Positions 18,642-28,535 of a stretch of 64,000 bases of DNA are shown here, piece by piece. Position numbers and translations under genes: made by a program. The notes under the pieces were generated by a model. The model was not told where the DNA came from. It worked only from the letters and a program-made list of their open reading frames with translations, and ran no database searches. Within the stretch, counting starts at the first letter, position 1; each line of letters begins with the position of its first letter. Origin of the DNA: Clostridia bacterium (GTDB lineage Bacteria > Bacillota > DSM-12270 > Thermacetogeniales > Thermacetogeniaceae); contig CADDZD010000002.1 in the NCBI GenBank assembly GCA_902812385.1, positions 29,493-93,492 on the forward strand, in the 5' to 3' direction.

Positions 18642-19697
18642 TTATAATACCATCTCCCCTGTAACTCCCGCCTCATCAAAGGTGGCCATCTCTCTTAGGA
18701 TGCGCAGGGCAGCCTCGATCAGATGGAAGGCCAGCACTGCTCCGGTTCCTTCTCCGAGTCGCATGTGCATATGCAGCATCGGTTTAAGCCCCAACCAGTT
18801 GAGCATCACCTGGTGTCCCGGTTCCTCGGAAAGATGTGAAGCAAGCATGTAATTGACTGAACGAGGAGCCAGGGAACGGGCGATCATTGCCGCCGCACCT
18901 GAAATAAAGCCATCGATCACAACCGGCACCCTTGCCGCAGCTGCCCCCAGGATCACCCCGGCCAGCCCACCGATTTCAAATCCACCCACCTTTGCCAGGA
19001 CGTCAAGACCGTCGCGGGGATCGGGATTGTTTATCCTTAAGGCTTTCTCAACCACTTTTATCTTGCGCTGAACACCCGGCTGATCCAGGCCGGTTCCCTT
19101 ACCTGCAAGCATAGCCACCGGAAAACCGGTAAACGCAGCCAAAATGGCCGTACTGGGGGTGGTATTCCCGATCCCCATATCTCCGGTTGCCAGCAGTTCC
19201 GTCCCGCCGGCTATCTCCTGTGTGGCAACTTCGATCCCCGCCTCCACTGCGGCCCGGGCCTGGTCAGGTGTCATGGCAGGCCCGGCTGCAAGATTGTTGG
19301 TACCCGATCCAATCCGCCGCACCACCAGCCCCGGGGCATCCACCGGGGTGATCATCCCCATGTCAACACAAACAACCCGTGCCCCCGCCTGCCTGGAGAG
19401 AACGTTAATAGCCGCTCCACCCCGGAGAAAATTCAATACCATCTGGGGGGTCACCTCCTGGGGAAAGGCACTAACCCCCTCGCTACAAACTCCGTGATCC
19501 CCGGCCATGGTAATCACGGCTTTTCTTTCCAGCCACGGCTGGCTCTTACCCGTGATCCCGGCAATCTGAGCAGCCACGTCCTCCAGCATGCCCAGGCTTC
19601 CGGGCGGCTTTGTCAAATTGTCAGATCTGCGCCGCGCCGCCTCCTGGGCCTGCTCGTCAAGCTCTCTGATCTTGGCAATGGTCTCCTCCAGCAACAT
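18642..19697 (-). CDS. cobT: Nicotinate-nucleotide--dimethylbenzimidazole phosphoribosyltransferase
   Basis: Makes alpha-ribazole phosphate (or an analogue with another lower-ligand base) for the nucleotide loop of cobamides. 351 residues, normal. Family motifs: LTKPPGSLGMLED near the N-terminus, MAGDHGV, GDMGIGNTT, and the catalytic-Glu region RLGEGTGA near the end. ATG with AAGGAG 9 nt upstream. Single gene behind a cobalamin riboswitch, so it is repressed when B12 is plentiful. Confidence 0.97.
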   Translation of the reverse strand: MLLEETIAKIRELDEQAQEAARRRSDNLTKPPGSLGMLEDVAAQIAGITGKSQPWLERKAVITMAGDHGVCSEGVSAFPQEVTPQMVLNFLRGGAAINVLSRQAGARVVCVDMGMITPVDAPGLVVRRIGSGTNNLAAGPAMTPDQARAAVEAGIEVATQEIAGGTELLATGDMGIGNTTPSTAILAAFTGFPVAMLAGKGTGLDQPGVQRKIKVVEKALRINNPDPRDGLDVLAKVGGFEIGGLAGVILGAAAARVPVVIDGFISGAAAMIARSLAPRSVNYMLASHLSEEPGHQVMLNWLGLKPMLHMHMRLGEGTGAVLAFHLIEAALRILREMATFDEAGVTGEMVL

Positions 19698-19732
19698 GAT
19701 ACCAGCTCCTTTTCATTATTGATAAAAATATC

Positions 19733-19764
19733 AAAAGTCCCCAACCATCCAGGCTGGGGACTTT
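19733..19764 (-). terminator. Terminator of the cobT riboswitch
   Basis: Minus strand AAAGTCCCC / GGGGACTTT stem, extended by A-T and GCC/GGT pairs, followed by TTGATATTTTT. It lies between aptamer and cobT, so it is the expression platform. Confidence 0.85.
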
Positions 19765-19784
19765 ACCATCATCCCTTGCACAAC

Positions 19785-19950
19785 CCGATAACAGGCAGGT
19801 CTCCTGGCTCACAGATCACCCTCCCCCGATCCTTCCCCGGCTGGTGAACCAAGCGGGTGGCTCCTTCGGGTTCGTCCCTGCTTACAGTGGCGGGACCGCT
19901 CAGGATTTGCACCTGATTCCCTATTCTCCCTTGCGGGCACCTGTTACCCG
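19785..19950 (-). ncRNA. Cobalamin riboswitch
   Basis: Leader of cobT. The conserved cobalamin-aptamer blocks occur in order on the minus strand: GGTGCCC, GGGAGAATAGGGAA, GCCACTGTAAGC, and the 3' B12 box GCCAGGAGACCTGCC. A terminator follows, so adenosylcobalamin binding should stop transcription before cobT. Confidence 0.96.
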
Positions 19951-19979
19951 TATTATTAAGTTAGCACTCAGACAACTCT

Positions 19980-20008
19980 ATCTTAATTTTGTTCCATCCT
20001 TTTGTCAA
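19980..20008 (-). promoter_or_regulatory. Promoter of the cobT riboswitch transcript
   Basis: TTGACA, 17-bp spacer, TAAGAT on the minus strand, 20 bp after the secF stop and just before the aptamer. Confidence 0.7.
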
Positions 20009-20027
20009 TAAGGAGTTTCATCAAATA

Positions 20028-20891
20028 TTAACGTGCAGAAGCCTCCTTCAAGCGTCGTAAATCGTACCATAGCGGGCTGGCATTGAAGATCGAGGAGTAT
20101 GCCCCGCTGAGCACGCCGATCAACAGGGTGATCATAAATGGTCTGATTGTTATGCCGCCAAAAATGATCAGGGCAACCAGGCAGAAGACAACGGTTAAAA
20201 CGGTGTTGATGGAACGGGTCAGGGTCTGCATGATGCTGTGATGGATCAGCTCGTCGAGCGGCTGATCCTTCTTGCGCATGCGCAGGTTCTCCCGGATCCG
20301 GTCAAAAATAACGATGGTATCGTGAATCGAATAACCCACAATTGTCAGGAGGGCGGCAATAAAAGCGCTGTCCACCTCCAACTGAAAAATTGAAACCAAC
20401 CCCACAGTTACCAAGATATCGTGGACTAATGCCAGAATAGCGGCTACGCCCTGAAGAAACTCAAACCTGATGGCAATATAAACCAGCATCAGGGCAAAGG
20501 CAATCAAAACAGAGAGAATCGCCTTATTACGCAGTTCCTTTCCTATAGTAGGCCCCACCTTATCATTCCGCAGCAGTTTCATGCTTCCGATCTTTTGTGA
20601 AAGGCCTTTAAGCAGTTTGTCGTTTTCCTCCTGACTCAAATCCTTGGTGCGAATCAGCACGGTGTTGCCAGGGGAGGTCTGGATCTGGCTGTCCTTACCC
20701 AAACCCAGGTCCCCGAGCAGATTCCGTATATCCTCAACTTTCACCGCGTGGTCAAATCTGACCTCCACCAGGCTTCCACCGGTAAAGTCGATTCCATAAT
20801 TCAGTCCCCATTTATAGACAGAAACCATTCCCGGGATAATGATCAACAGGGAGAAGATATACCAATACTTTCTTATTCTTATCAGGTTCAC
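20028..20891 (-). CDS. secF: Protein translocase subunit SecF
   Basis: Inner-membrane partner of SecD that uses the proton gradient to help release exported proteins from the Sec channel. 287 residues, six predicted spans; GIDFTGG after the first span and GYSIHDTIVIFDRIREN in span 4 region are family signatures. The ATG at 20915 overlaps secD, but AGGAGG lies beyond it and 9 nt from the GTG at 20891, so the GTG is chosen. This removes the overlap (secD stop at 20905). Confidence 0.95.
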   Translation of the reverse strand: MNLIRIRKYWYIFSLLIIIPGMVSVYKWGLNYGIDFTGGSLVEVRFDHAVKVEDIRNLLGDLGLGKDSQIQTSPGNTVLIRTKDLSQEENDKLLKGLSQKIGSMKLLRNDKVGPTIGKELRNKAILSVLIAFALMLVYIAIRFEFLQGVAAILALVHDILVTVGLVSIFQLEVDSAFIAALLTIVGYSIHDTIVIFDRIRENLRMRKKDQPLDELIHHSIMQTLTRSINTVLTVVFCLVALIIFGGITIRPFMITLLIGVLSGAYSSIFNASPLWYDLRRLKEASAR

Positions 20892-20904
20892 TATCAGACG
20901 CCTC

Positions 20905-22290
20905 CTATACTCCATATGCCCTGGGATTCAGTACCAACCTCGACCTCGCCAGCAGGTGCAGGACGAAGCGGGTAAAGGTAACCGCCGTAAACAGGCTCGT
21001 CAGCACACCGATGGCAAGGGTTACCGCAAAGCCCCTGATCGGTCCCGTACCGAAATAGTAGAGGACCGCCGCGGCAATCAGGGTATTGGCGTTGCAGTCC
21101 AGGATCGTGCGGATGGCGTGCTGGAAACCGGCGTCAAAGGCGGAGCGCAACGTCTTCCCTGCCCGCAGTTCCTCTTTCAAACGCTCATAGATCAGGATGT
21201 TGGAATCCACCGCCATACCTATGGAGAGGATAAAGGCGGCAATCCCCGGCAGTGTGAGGGTTGCCTTTATTAGGATAAATATCCCCGCTACAATAATGGT
21301 GTAAACAATGAGAGATAAATCGGCCACAATACCAGGTACCCGGTAGTACACGATCATAAAGAGAAATACCAGGGCCAGTCCGATAATTCCGGCCCGGACG
21401 CTGCGGTCCAGGGAATCTTTCCCGAGCAGCGGTCCCACACTGCGCTTTTCGAGCAGCTTCACCTTCACCGGAAGGGCTCCCGAGCGGAGCAGCACCGCAT
21501 CGTGTTGGGCATCTTCCAGGGTTTTGTACCCGCCGTGGATCACTGCCTCTCCTCCGGTAATCGGCCCCTCAACAACAGGATTAGTCAAAATTTTACCATC
21601 CAGGTAAATGGCAATCCGCTTATTAACGTTTGCCGTGGTGACCTCCCCGAAAATCTTTGCGCCCTCTTTATTGAATTTAAGGGCCACTTCAGGTTCGTTG
21701 TTGTTCGGATTTAACTGGGCCCTGGCATCCTGGAGGTATTTTCCTGTAAGAACTGTCTTACCGTCCTCGGTTTTGAACTCCAGACGGGCCGTGCGCGGCA
21801 GAATGCGCACCACTTCCTCGGGGTCCTTCACTCCAGGAAGCTCCACCACCACCCGTCTTGTGCCCTCCTTCTGGATGATCGGCTCTGCCACACCCAGGGC
21901 GTCAATACGGTTCCTGAAAATCCCCATGAGCCGCGTGATCGAATCCGGGGTCACCGGAGAATCCGGCGTTGGAACCGCCTCGTAGACTACATGAACGCCT
22001 CCTTTAAGATCAAGTCCCAAACGCTTTTGCAGTTGCTGCTCCAGAGGTTTGGCCACAAAGACGGCTACGGCAAATATGAGCACCACCAGCAGGAACAGTT
22101 TTCCTGCCTCCAGCCAGTTAACAGGTTCTTTCGTCTCTTTCACAGGGCCGGTCGGCTGCTGTCCCTTGACGGAGCTTTTTGCACCATCTTGCGGAGGTGC
22201 CGCTGCAATCCGTTCGCTTTCAGGGCGGACCATTTGCTGCTGTTTTTTCCTCGACCCTTTTCCTCGCTGTTCCTTCTTTCCTGCCACCAC
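20905..22290 (-). CDS. secD: Protein translocase subunit SecD
   Basis: Partner of SecF. 461 residues: a membrane span at about 65-85, large extracytoplasmic P1 domain beginning LGLDLKGGVHVVYE, then five spans with the motif GMAVDSNILIYERLKEE. The first 62 residues are an uncommon charged, Lys/Gln/Pro-rich cytosolic extension before the first span; most Firmicutes SecD start almost at the span. GTG start, with a second GTG next to it at 22287. Confidence 0.95.
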   Translation of the reverse strand: MVAGKKEQRGKGSRKKQQQMVRPESERIAAAPPQDGAKSSVKGQQPTGPVKETKEPVNWLEAGKLFLLVVLIFAVAVFVAKPLEQQLQKRLGLDLKGGVHVVYEAVPTPDSPVTPDSITRLMGIFRNRIDALGVAEPIIQKEGTRRVVVELPGVKDPEEVVRILPRTARLEFKTEDGKTVLTGKYLQDARAQLNPNNNEPEVALKFNKEGAKIFGEVTTANVNKRIAIYLDGKILTNPVVEGPITGGEAVIHGGYKTLEDAQHDAVLLRSGALPVKVKLLEKRSVGPLLGKDSLDRSVRAGIIGLALVFLFMIVYYRVPGIVADLSLIVYTIIVAGIFILIKATLTLPGIAAFILSIGMAVDSNILIYERLKEELRAGKTLRSAFDAGFQHAIRTILDCNANTLIAAAVLYYFGTGPIRGFAVTLAIGVLTSLFTAVTFTRFVLHLLARSRLVLNPRAYGV

Positions 22291-22310
22291 TTTCTCCCCT
22301 TCCGCTAAAT

Positions 22311-22982
22311 TTAAAGCAGCTTATTTCTGTTTATTTCAAGACCGAATTTACAGCCCAAGAAGTTGGCGGCACGCCTGCAGAGAAGCATGCGTGTCAAAAA
22401 TATCTCGAAATAATCCATTACCGGGCTGATTTCCGGGTTGATCTGAAGTTCAAGCACAATCGTCCTTCTCGCTTCCTCCACCCTTAAAAAAGAACGCTCT
22501 ACGGCAAAATTGACGCGGTCGTGAATGTCAAAACTCGCCTGTACACGGTTTCTCACCCTGGTCCGGTGAACATCGGATTTGTCGGCAAGAATAAGCGCCG
22601 CGGCAACATTGCTGACCGGCTGGCCGGTGGTTTCATCGTGGTTTCCGATTGCGGCCACCACAGTAGCTATCTCCTCCGGGTCCATCCCTAACCTGTCCAG
22701 GATAAAATAAGCCAGGACACCACCGGACAAATGATGTCCTTCCCTGTTGATGACGTTTCCGATATCATGCAGGTAGCCTGCAATGGCAGCAAGCTCTGCC
22801 TCCCGGCGGGGGAATCCCAATCTTTTAATTACATTTGAAGCAATACTCGAAACCAGGTTGAGGTGCCGGAATCCATGTTCGGTGAACCCCATCACACCTA
22901 AATTTTCGTTGCCGATGCGTATCAAAGTGTCCGCATAGATATCCTTTTTAACATCGTCCAACGTTACTGCTTTTTCCTGCAC
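22311..22982 (-). CDS. HD-domain phosphohydrolase
   Basis: 223-residue cytosolic protein with a single HD domain: HGFRHLNLV (first His), YLHDIGN (His-Asp), HHLSGG and a later GNHDE/ADKSDVH give a full metal set. The family is conserved next to secDF or tgt in clostridia and its substrate (nucleotide or phosphoester) is unknown. The frame opens at a TTG (23003), but GGGGAG lies within it, 9 nt from a GTG at 22982, which is taken as start. 20 bp upstream of secD, so likely one transcript with secDF. Confidence 0.8.
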   Translation of the reverse strand: MQEKAVTLDDVKKDIYADTLIRIGNENLGVMGFTEHGFRHLNLVSSIASNVIKRLGFPRREAELAAIAGYLHDIGNVINREGHHLSGGVLAYFILDRLGMDPEEIATVVAAIGNHDETTGQPVSNVAAALILADKSDVHRTRVRNRVQASFDIHDRVNFAVERSFLRVEEARRTIVLELQINPEISPVMDYFEIFLTRMLLCRRAANFLGCKFGLEINRNKLL

Positions 22983-23053
22983 AACCACCTGCTCCCCGGG
23001 CAAACAAAAATCAACTTATATATATTCTCCTTTTTTTTTGTAGAATCCTCTTT

Positions 23054-23491
23054 TTAAACGCTATTTTTCGTCAGCATCCGCCACTTCTGTAGTATCTTTT
23101 GCCTGGCCTGCAGGCGCTGCACCGCACTCAATCCTAAACTCAACTTGATGGCTTCATCCACCTTCAGCATAGTTGCCGCGTCAGGACGCCCTAAATAATT
23201 ATCCCTCCTAAAACAGGACTTGTCTACCGTCCGGATCTGGGTAAATAATGCCACATGATCGGTAGCCAGACCGTTGCTTCCTCCCGCCTTCAAAACCACT
23301 CCGAGCATAGAGTTTTTTAACTTGAGGTTAGGGAAAAGGGGTACGACGATGATCGAATTGCAGTAGCGGTTTCCAATGTCGTTCTGGATCACCAGTACGG
23401 GTTGTTTAACCTTGGTACAACCATCACCGCCGAGTTCCAGCAGATAAATGTCCCCCCGTTCCACGCAAAAGCCGCGCTTTGTCGATAACAC
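23054..23491 (-). CDS. MazF/PemK-like protein without recognisable antitoxin
   Basis: 145 residues with the PemK/MazF core: VERGDIYLLELG, KQPVLVIQNDIGNRYCNSIIVVPL, then LATDHVALFTQIRTVDKS. MazF toxins are ribosome-independent mRNA endoribonucleases. The frame is open to 23641, but a GTG at 23491 with GGGGGAGAGG 5 nt upstream gives a normal-length protein. No ribbon-helix-helix or AbrB-type antitoxin precedes it. It may be a stand-alone family member, or its partner may lie elsewhere. The C-terminus (SAVQRLQARQKILQKWR) is longer and more basic than in classic MazF. Confidence 0.72.
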   Translation of the reverse strand: MLSTKRGFCVERGDIYLLELGGDGCTKVKQPVLVIQNDIGNRYCNSIIVVPLFPNLKLKNSMLGVVLKAGGSNGLATDHVALFTQIRTVDKSCFRRDNYLGRPDAATMLKVDEAIKLSLGLSAVQRLQARQKILQKWRMLTKNSV

Positions 23492-23790
23492 CGCTACCTC
23501 TCCCCCGTCTCTCTCATTACCTGCCATAGAAGTATGTTTTCCCCTTTTTCCCAGAGATTTGAGACCTGGCAAGGAAGGGCGCTTATCCTCAAGTAATCGG
23601 AGCGCAAACGCCTCATTAACATTACTTCTTGATACCAACACCGGCAGGTTTTAAATAACATATCGCATAAGAAACTTATCTTGAGCCGCATCCAGACCAA
23701 CTCCCCGGGATTATCTATTACCACATATTGGACATCAATAAAATGCGTTCCTGCTGCATGTTTTGTCTCATTTACTGTAATTTTGTTGAA
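23492..23790. other. 299-bp stretch with no assigned gene
   Basis: Between the tgt stop and the MazF-like start. The minus strand is open in the tgt frame for about 98 codons past the tgt stop, ending at a TAG near 23494, but has no good start and resembles no known family. No terminator or clear promoter was found. Confidence 0.5.
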
Positions 23791-24942
<1,152 letters not shown>

Positions 24943-24964
24943 CTACCAGAGCGGAATAAACTGT

Positions 24965-25170
24965 CTGGTTATCCTTGCAGGCGTAGCAACCTACGGAGGT
25001 TGTTACTCGCCCTTAACGAGGAGCAGCTCACGGCAGCCGAACTGAGGCATGGATGCCGAAGTAGCCGACTCCGATGCATGGATGCAGCGTAGGAGGCGGT
25101 CGGCTGCCGTCTGCGACGAGTTTTAGGGCGAGTTAAACCGGAGTCCGGGAGCAAGCGCAAGGATAACCAG
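24965..25170. repeat. 206-bp nested palindromic element between queA and tgt
   Basis: Bounded by 14-bp perfect terminal inverted repeats CTGGTTATCCTTGC / GCAAGGATAACCAG (24965-24978 and 25157-25170). Inside are further nested pairs: 9 bp ACTCGCCCT/AGGGCGAGT (25005-25013, 25125-25133) and 10 bp CGGCAGCCGA/TCGGCTGCCG (25031-25040, 25100-25109). The core holds two small palindromes, GGCAT-GG-ATGCC and TGCAT-GG-ATGCA. No target duplication and no coding capacity. It looks like a dispersed palindromic intergenic repeat or non-autonomous element; as RNA it would fold into one long structured rod. It fills most of the 306-bp gap between the two genes. Confidence 0.75.
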
Positions 25171-25215
25171 ATTTCATCCTCTGCTGGTGTCACCGGAGCT
25201 GACGTGAAGATCTGC

Positions 25216-26253
25216 TTAGAAAATAAACATCGCGTCCCCGTAGCTGAAAAAGCGGTACCTCCTCTCCACTGCCTCCTTATAAGCGTGCAGAACGAGGTCC
25301 TTACCGGCAAAAGCACAGACGAGCATCAACAGGGTGGAACGGGGCAGGTGGAAATTGGTGATCAAACCGTCCACCGCCCGGAAACGGTAACCGGGATAGA
25401 TGAAGAGGCGCGTCCAGCCCTCCCCAGGCCTGACCAGCCCTTCATCGGTGGATGCGCTTTCCAGGACTCTGACCGATGTGGTCCCTACTGCGATGATGCG
25501 TCCTCCCCGGCGCTTTGCTTCGTTGATTAGCCGCGCGGTCTCATCCTCCAGTTTCCAGAATTCCGCGTGCATGGTGTGTTTTTCCACCTCTTCAACCCGC
25601 ACCGGCCGAAAAGTACCGAGTCCAACGTGAAGCAGCACAAAAGCGGTCCGGACACCCTTTTGCTGGATTTTTAACAATAGCTCGTTGGTGAAGTGAAGGC
25701 CGGCGGTGGGTGCAGCCACCGAACCCAGGGTCTCGGCATAAACGGTCTGGTACCTTTCCTTGTCCAACTCGCCCGCCTCGCGTTTAATGTAAGGAGGTAG
25801 GGGTACCTGGCCAAGCTTAAAGATCAGATCCCAAAAATTCGCCTCGTCACCGGCAAAAAATTTGAGGATTCTACCCCCCGACTCGGTTCGCTCCCCGATT
25901 TCCGCCCGTAGCTCTCCCTTTCCAAATAAAATCACCGATCCCTGGCGGGCGCGGCGTCCGGGGCGGACCATGGCCTCCCAGACACTCTGCTCCTTTTCCT
26001 CCAGAAGCACCACCTCAATCCGGCCTCCCGTGTCCGTCCGTTTCCCGTAGAGACGGGCGGGGAAAACCTTTGTCTTGTTGAGTACCAGCAGATCTCCCGC
26101 TTCCAGATAATCCTGCACGGCGGGAAAACCGGTATGTACAATCTCTCCCGTAGAGCGATCCAGAACAAGCAAACGGGCATCTTCCCGGCGGGGGGCGGGA
26201 TACTGGGCAATCAATTCCGGTGGGAGATGGTAGTCAAATTCGCTGACGTTCAA
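25216..26253 (-). CDS. queA: S-adenosylmethionine:tRNA ribosyltransferase-isomerase
   Basis: Transfers the ribosyl part of SAM to preQ1 in tRNA, forming epoxyqueuosine. 345 residues, normal. DYHLPPELIAQYP at the N-terminus, APTAGLHFT in the middle and NFHLPRSTLLMLV at the C-terminus are family signatures. TTG start at 26253 with GGAAGGA upstream. Separated from tgt downstream by the palindromic element, and only 14 bp from the SpoIID-like gene upstream. Confidence 0.97.
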   Translation of the reverse strand: MNVSEFDYHLPPELIAQYPAPRREDARLLVLDRSTGEIVHTGFPAVQDYLEAGDLLVLNKTKVFPARLYGKRTDTGGRIEVVLLEEKEQSVWEAMVRPGRRARQGSVILFGKGELRAEIGERTESGGRILKFFAGDEANFWDLIFKLGQVPLPPYIKREAGELDKERYQTVYAETLGSVAAPTAGLHFTNELLLKIQQKGVRTAFVLLHVGLGTFRPVRVEEVEKHTMHAEFWKLEDETARLINEAKRRGGRIIAVGTTSVRVLESASTDEGLVRPGEGWTRLFIYPGYRFRAVDGLITNFHLPRSTLLMLVCAFAGKDLVLHAYKEAVERRYRFFSYGDAMFIF

Positions 26254-26267
26254 GGCTTCGTTCCTTC

Positions 26268-27689
26268 CTAAATGCCGTAACCGCCGACGATCTTCAAATC
26301 GCCGTTGTGTTTTCCTTGATTATAGTAGATTTCCAGAATATCCCGGTAGTTATACCCCTTCGCAGCTAGACCGCGCGCCCCCCACTGGCTCAACCCGAGA
26401 CCGTGGCCGTACCCCTTGCCCACAAAGGTCAGCTTATCGAAAGATGCGGATTGTGAAGCAATTTTGTTTCCTTTCCCAATGACATAGGCTTCACCCTGGT
26501 TTAAGCCGATGGGAACGGTGCGATTACCGCTTCCAACTGCGTAAACTTCACCGGAGGGAAGCGCCTGAACTTCTCCCGCAGCGTTTAAAATGCGAAGCTG
26601 ACCCCCGAAAAGGAGATCGAAGAGGGTGCTCTTGAGTCCAAAGGGAGCCCGGATGTTGTCGCGGTAAAAACTTTTCGTTCCCCGGCTTCCCACCACCGTT
26701 ATCTCCGTTACCCTCCCTGAAGCGGTTCGAGACCCCGGAATAAATTCCTGCCTCAATTTTCCGGTGATAGGATCCCGGGTGACCCGGGTGCGGTTGCGAG
26801 AAATGCGTATCTCCTTGATTTCCCCGATCCCGAGCTTATCTTCCAGTTCCTTGCGGTCAATGGTCTTCGTCCACCGGTAGGTGCTTGCAGCCCAACCTCC
26901 CACCAACTCGGCATAGGAGTCCTCTTCGCTGGGGACAGCCTTCAGGTAGGGCAGGGACTCCATCCATACGTTTTCGCAATCCTCGGTGTAACCCCCGGCA
27001 TTGGAATGAAATACCGCCCTTACAAGGGTTCCCAGATATTCGAGCACCTGGCCCCTCGTCCTGTCCACCGCCGCAACCACCGGGTTTGTCCCTCCCGACT
27101 GGTAGGCGATCTCACCGGTATAACCACCGTAAGCCTGGGAACGGGTGTCATTGTAGACATCAAACCAGGCATTCAATCCCTTTTGGGAGAGGGCGTAAGA
27201 CCTGGAAACCACCGCCTGGGCGGACAAGGCTTCGATGGAATTCCCGCCCATCTCCTTTCCCACTACCCCGTAAAGGTATTTCTCAATATCCAGGAGGTTG
27301 ATAACAAGTAGACCGCCGTTCAGGTTCTGGACAACCAGGTTCCCCCGGTACTGAACCCCTTTATATTCAAACAGGTTAAGCTGGTCATGTGACTCTTCCT
27401 GCAGCAAGAGGGGTCCCTGAAAAAGCTGTGAACCCTCGAGGCCGGGCCCCTGCACCAGGAGAGATGTTCCGGAAGCGGTAACCAACCAGGATTCTCCTGG
27501 TTCGGGCGCTCCGAGTGGAAGGCCGGTCGCCTGATCGATAAAGGAATAAGCACCCCTGCTCACCTGAAAAGAAAGAGTGGTAACTCCCTGATCAAGAGCC
27601 ACTCGAATCAGAAGAGTATCGGCAGCCTGGGCAAACCGCGGCGCTAAGATACACCCCAGGCATGCCAGCAGCAGAACAAGCTTTTTCAT
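26268..27689 (-). CDS. SpoIID/LytB-domain protein
   Basis: 473 residues: signal peptide about 1-22 (ending AQAAD), then the SpoIID/LytB domain about 120-470. GVVGKEMGGNSIEALSAQAVVSRSYAL and VFHSNAGGYTEDCENVW are SpoIID-type lytic-transglycosylase motifs, including the conserved Glu after GK. SpoIID degrades septal peptidoglycan during engulfment; this paralogue sits with queA and may act in sporulation or wall turnover. ATG start with AGGGGAG very close. Confidence 0.87.
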   Translation of the reverse strand: MKKLVLLLACLGCILAPRFAQAADTLLIRVALDQGVTTLSFQVSRGAYSFIDQATGLPLGAPEPGESWLVTASGTSLLVQGPGLEGSQLFQGPLLLQEESHDQLNLFEYKGVQYRGNLVVQNLNGGLLVINLLDIEKYLYGVVGKEMGGNSIEALSAQAVVSRSYALSQKGLNAWFDVYNDTRSQAYGGYTGEIAYQSGGTNPVVAAVDRTRGQVLEYLGTLVRAVFHSNAGGYTEDCENVWMESLPYLKAVPSEEDSYAELVGGWAASTYRWTKTIDRKELEDKLGIGEIKEIRISRNRTRVTRDPITGKLRQEFIPGSRTASGRVTEITVVGSRGTKSFYRDNIRAPFGLKSTLFDLLFGGQLRILNAAGEVQALPSGEVYAVGSGNRTVPIGLNQGEAYVIGKGNKIASQSASFDKLTFVGKGYGHGLGLSQWGARGLAAKGYNYRDILEIYYNQGKHNGDLKIVGGYGI

Positions 27690-27765
27690 TCTCCCCTACC
27701 CTCCCGGCAATAATTATTATCCACAACCAAAACATTCTTCCCTTTTATCCTTGCGCTTGCTTCCT

Positions 27766-27990
27766 TTACCGGCGCCAGAAAAGGTTGAGGACCAAGGTCA
27801 GTAGCAAGCTCAGCAGCAGGCAGGTGACAATAGGAAAATAAAAGGTAAAACTTCCCCGCCGTACAAAGATGTCACCCGGCAATCTGCCCAGGGGAGAAAT
27901 CCTGCCTAGCAGGTAAAGCAGCCCCCCTCCCAGCAGCAGGAGAATGCCGAACAGCATCAGCATCTTGGCAATACTCGAAAAGTTATCCAT
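27766..27990 (-). CDS. DUF2905 family small membrane protein
   Basis: 74 residues, two membrane spans (about 8-30 and 47-70) joined by GRISPLGRLPGDIFVRRGSF, the DUF2905 signature GxLPGDI. Function unknown. The ATG at 27990 overlaps the end of queH by 8 nt and has GGGGAGG 9 nt upstream; the longer open frame upstream is only queH read out of frame. In clostridia it often neighbours ruv and que genes. Confidence 0.85.
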   Translation of the reverse strand: MDNFSSIAKMLMLFGILLLLGGGLLYLLGRISPLGRLPGDIFVRRGSFTFYFPIVTCLLLSLLLTLVLNLFWRR

Positions 27991-28528
27991 GCTTTCTAGC
28001 CTCCCCTTCGTACCGCTCCTGTTCGCTGAAGAGACAGCCGCAGTACTGCTGACGGTAAAGCCCCATTTGCCTGGCCTGCCTTCGTCCTTCGCTAAAGCCC
28101 CGTCTCCAGTCATAATACAAAAAGGGTATCCCGACATCCCTGCCTGTTTCCTCACCCAGCCGGTGCAGGAGATCGTGCTTCTGCCACGGACTGACCAGGA
28201 GGCTCGTGGTGAAACCGTCACAGCCCTCTTCTTTGGCAAAACGTGCGGCCTCCCTCAGGCGCATTGCATAGCAGAAACGGCAGCGGTCCTCTTCATGGAA
28301 GGAAACCTCCCTGAAGTAAAGCTCGGGACGGTATCCGTCCGCCACCGTAAGGGATATTCCGAGGTGTCGCGCCATCTCCAAAGCCCCTTCCCGGCGCTTG
28401 CTGTACTCCTGAAAGGGGTGGATGTTAGGGTTGTAAAAATAGCCTGCCACCTGGTAGCCCTGTTTGAGCAGATCCTGCACCGGGTAAACGGCGCAGGGCC
28501 CGCAGCAAACGTGCATCAGTACTTTCAT
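27983..28528 (-). CDS. queH: Epoxyqueuosine reductase QueH
   Basis: Last step of queuosine synthesis, reducing epoxyqueuosine in tRNA; QueH replaces the cobalamin enzyme QueG in many Firmicutes. 181 residues with the conserved cysteine pairs MHVCCGPC (8-12), CRFCYAMRL and QQYCGCLFS that hold the iron-sulfur cluster and active site. The open frame extends 76 codons upstream through ruvB, but the ATG at 28528 starts the canonical KVLMHVCCGPC and lies 7 nt after the ruvB stop. Confidence 0.93.
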   Translation of the reverse strand: MKVLMHVCCGPCAVYPVQDLLKQGYQVAGYFYNPNIHPFQEYSKRREGALEMARHLGISLTVADGYRPELYFREVSFHEEDRCRFCYAMRLREAARFAKEEGCDGFTTSLLVSPWQKHDLLHRLGEETGRDVGIPFLYYDWRRGFSEGRRQARQMGLYRQQYCGCLFSEQERYEGEARKHG

Positions 28529-28535
28529 CTCTAAC

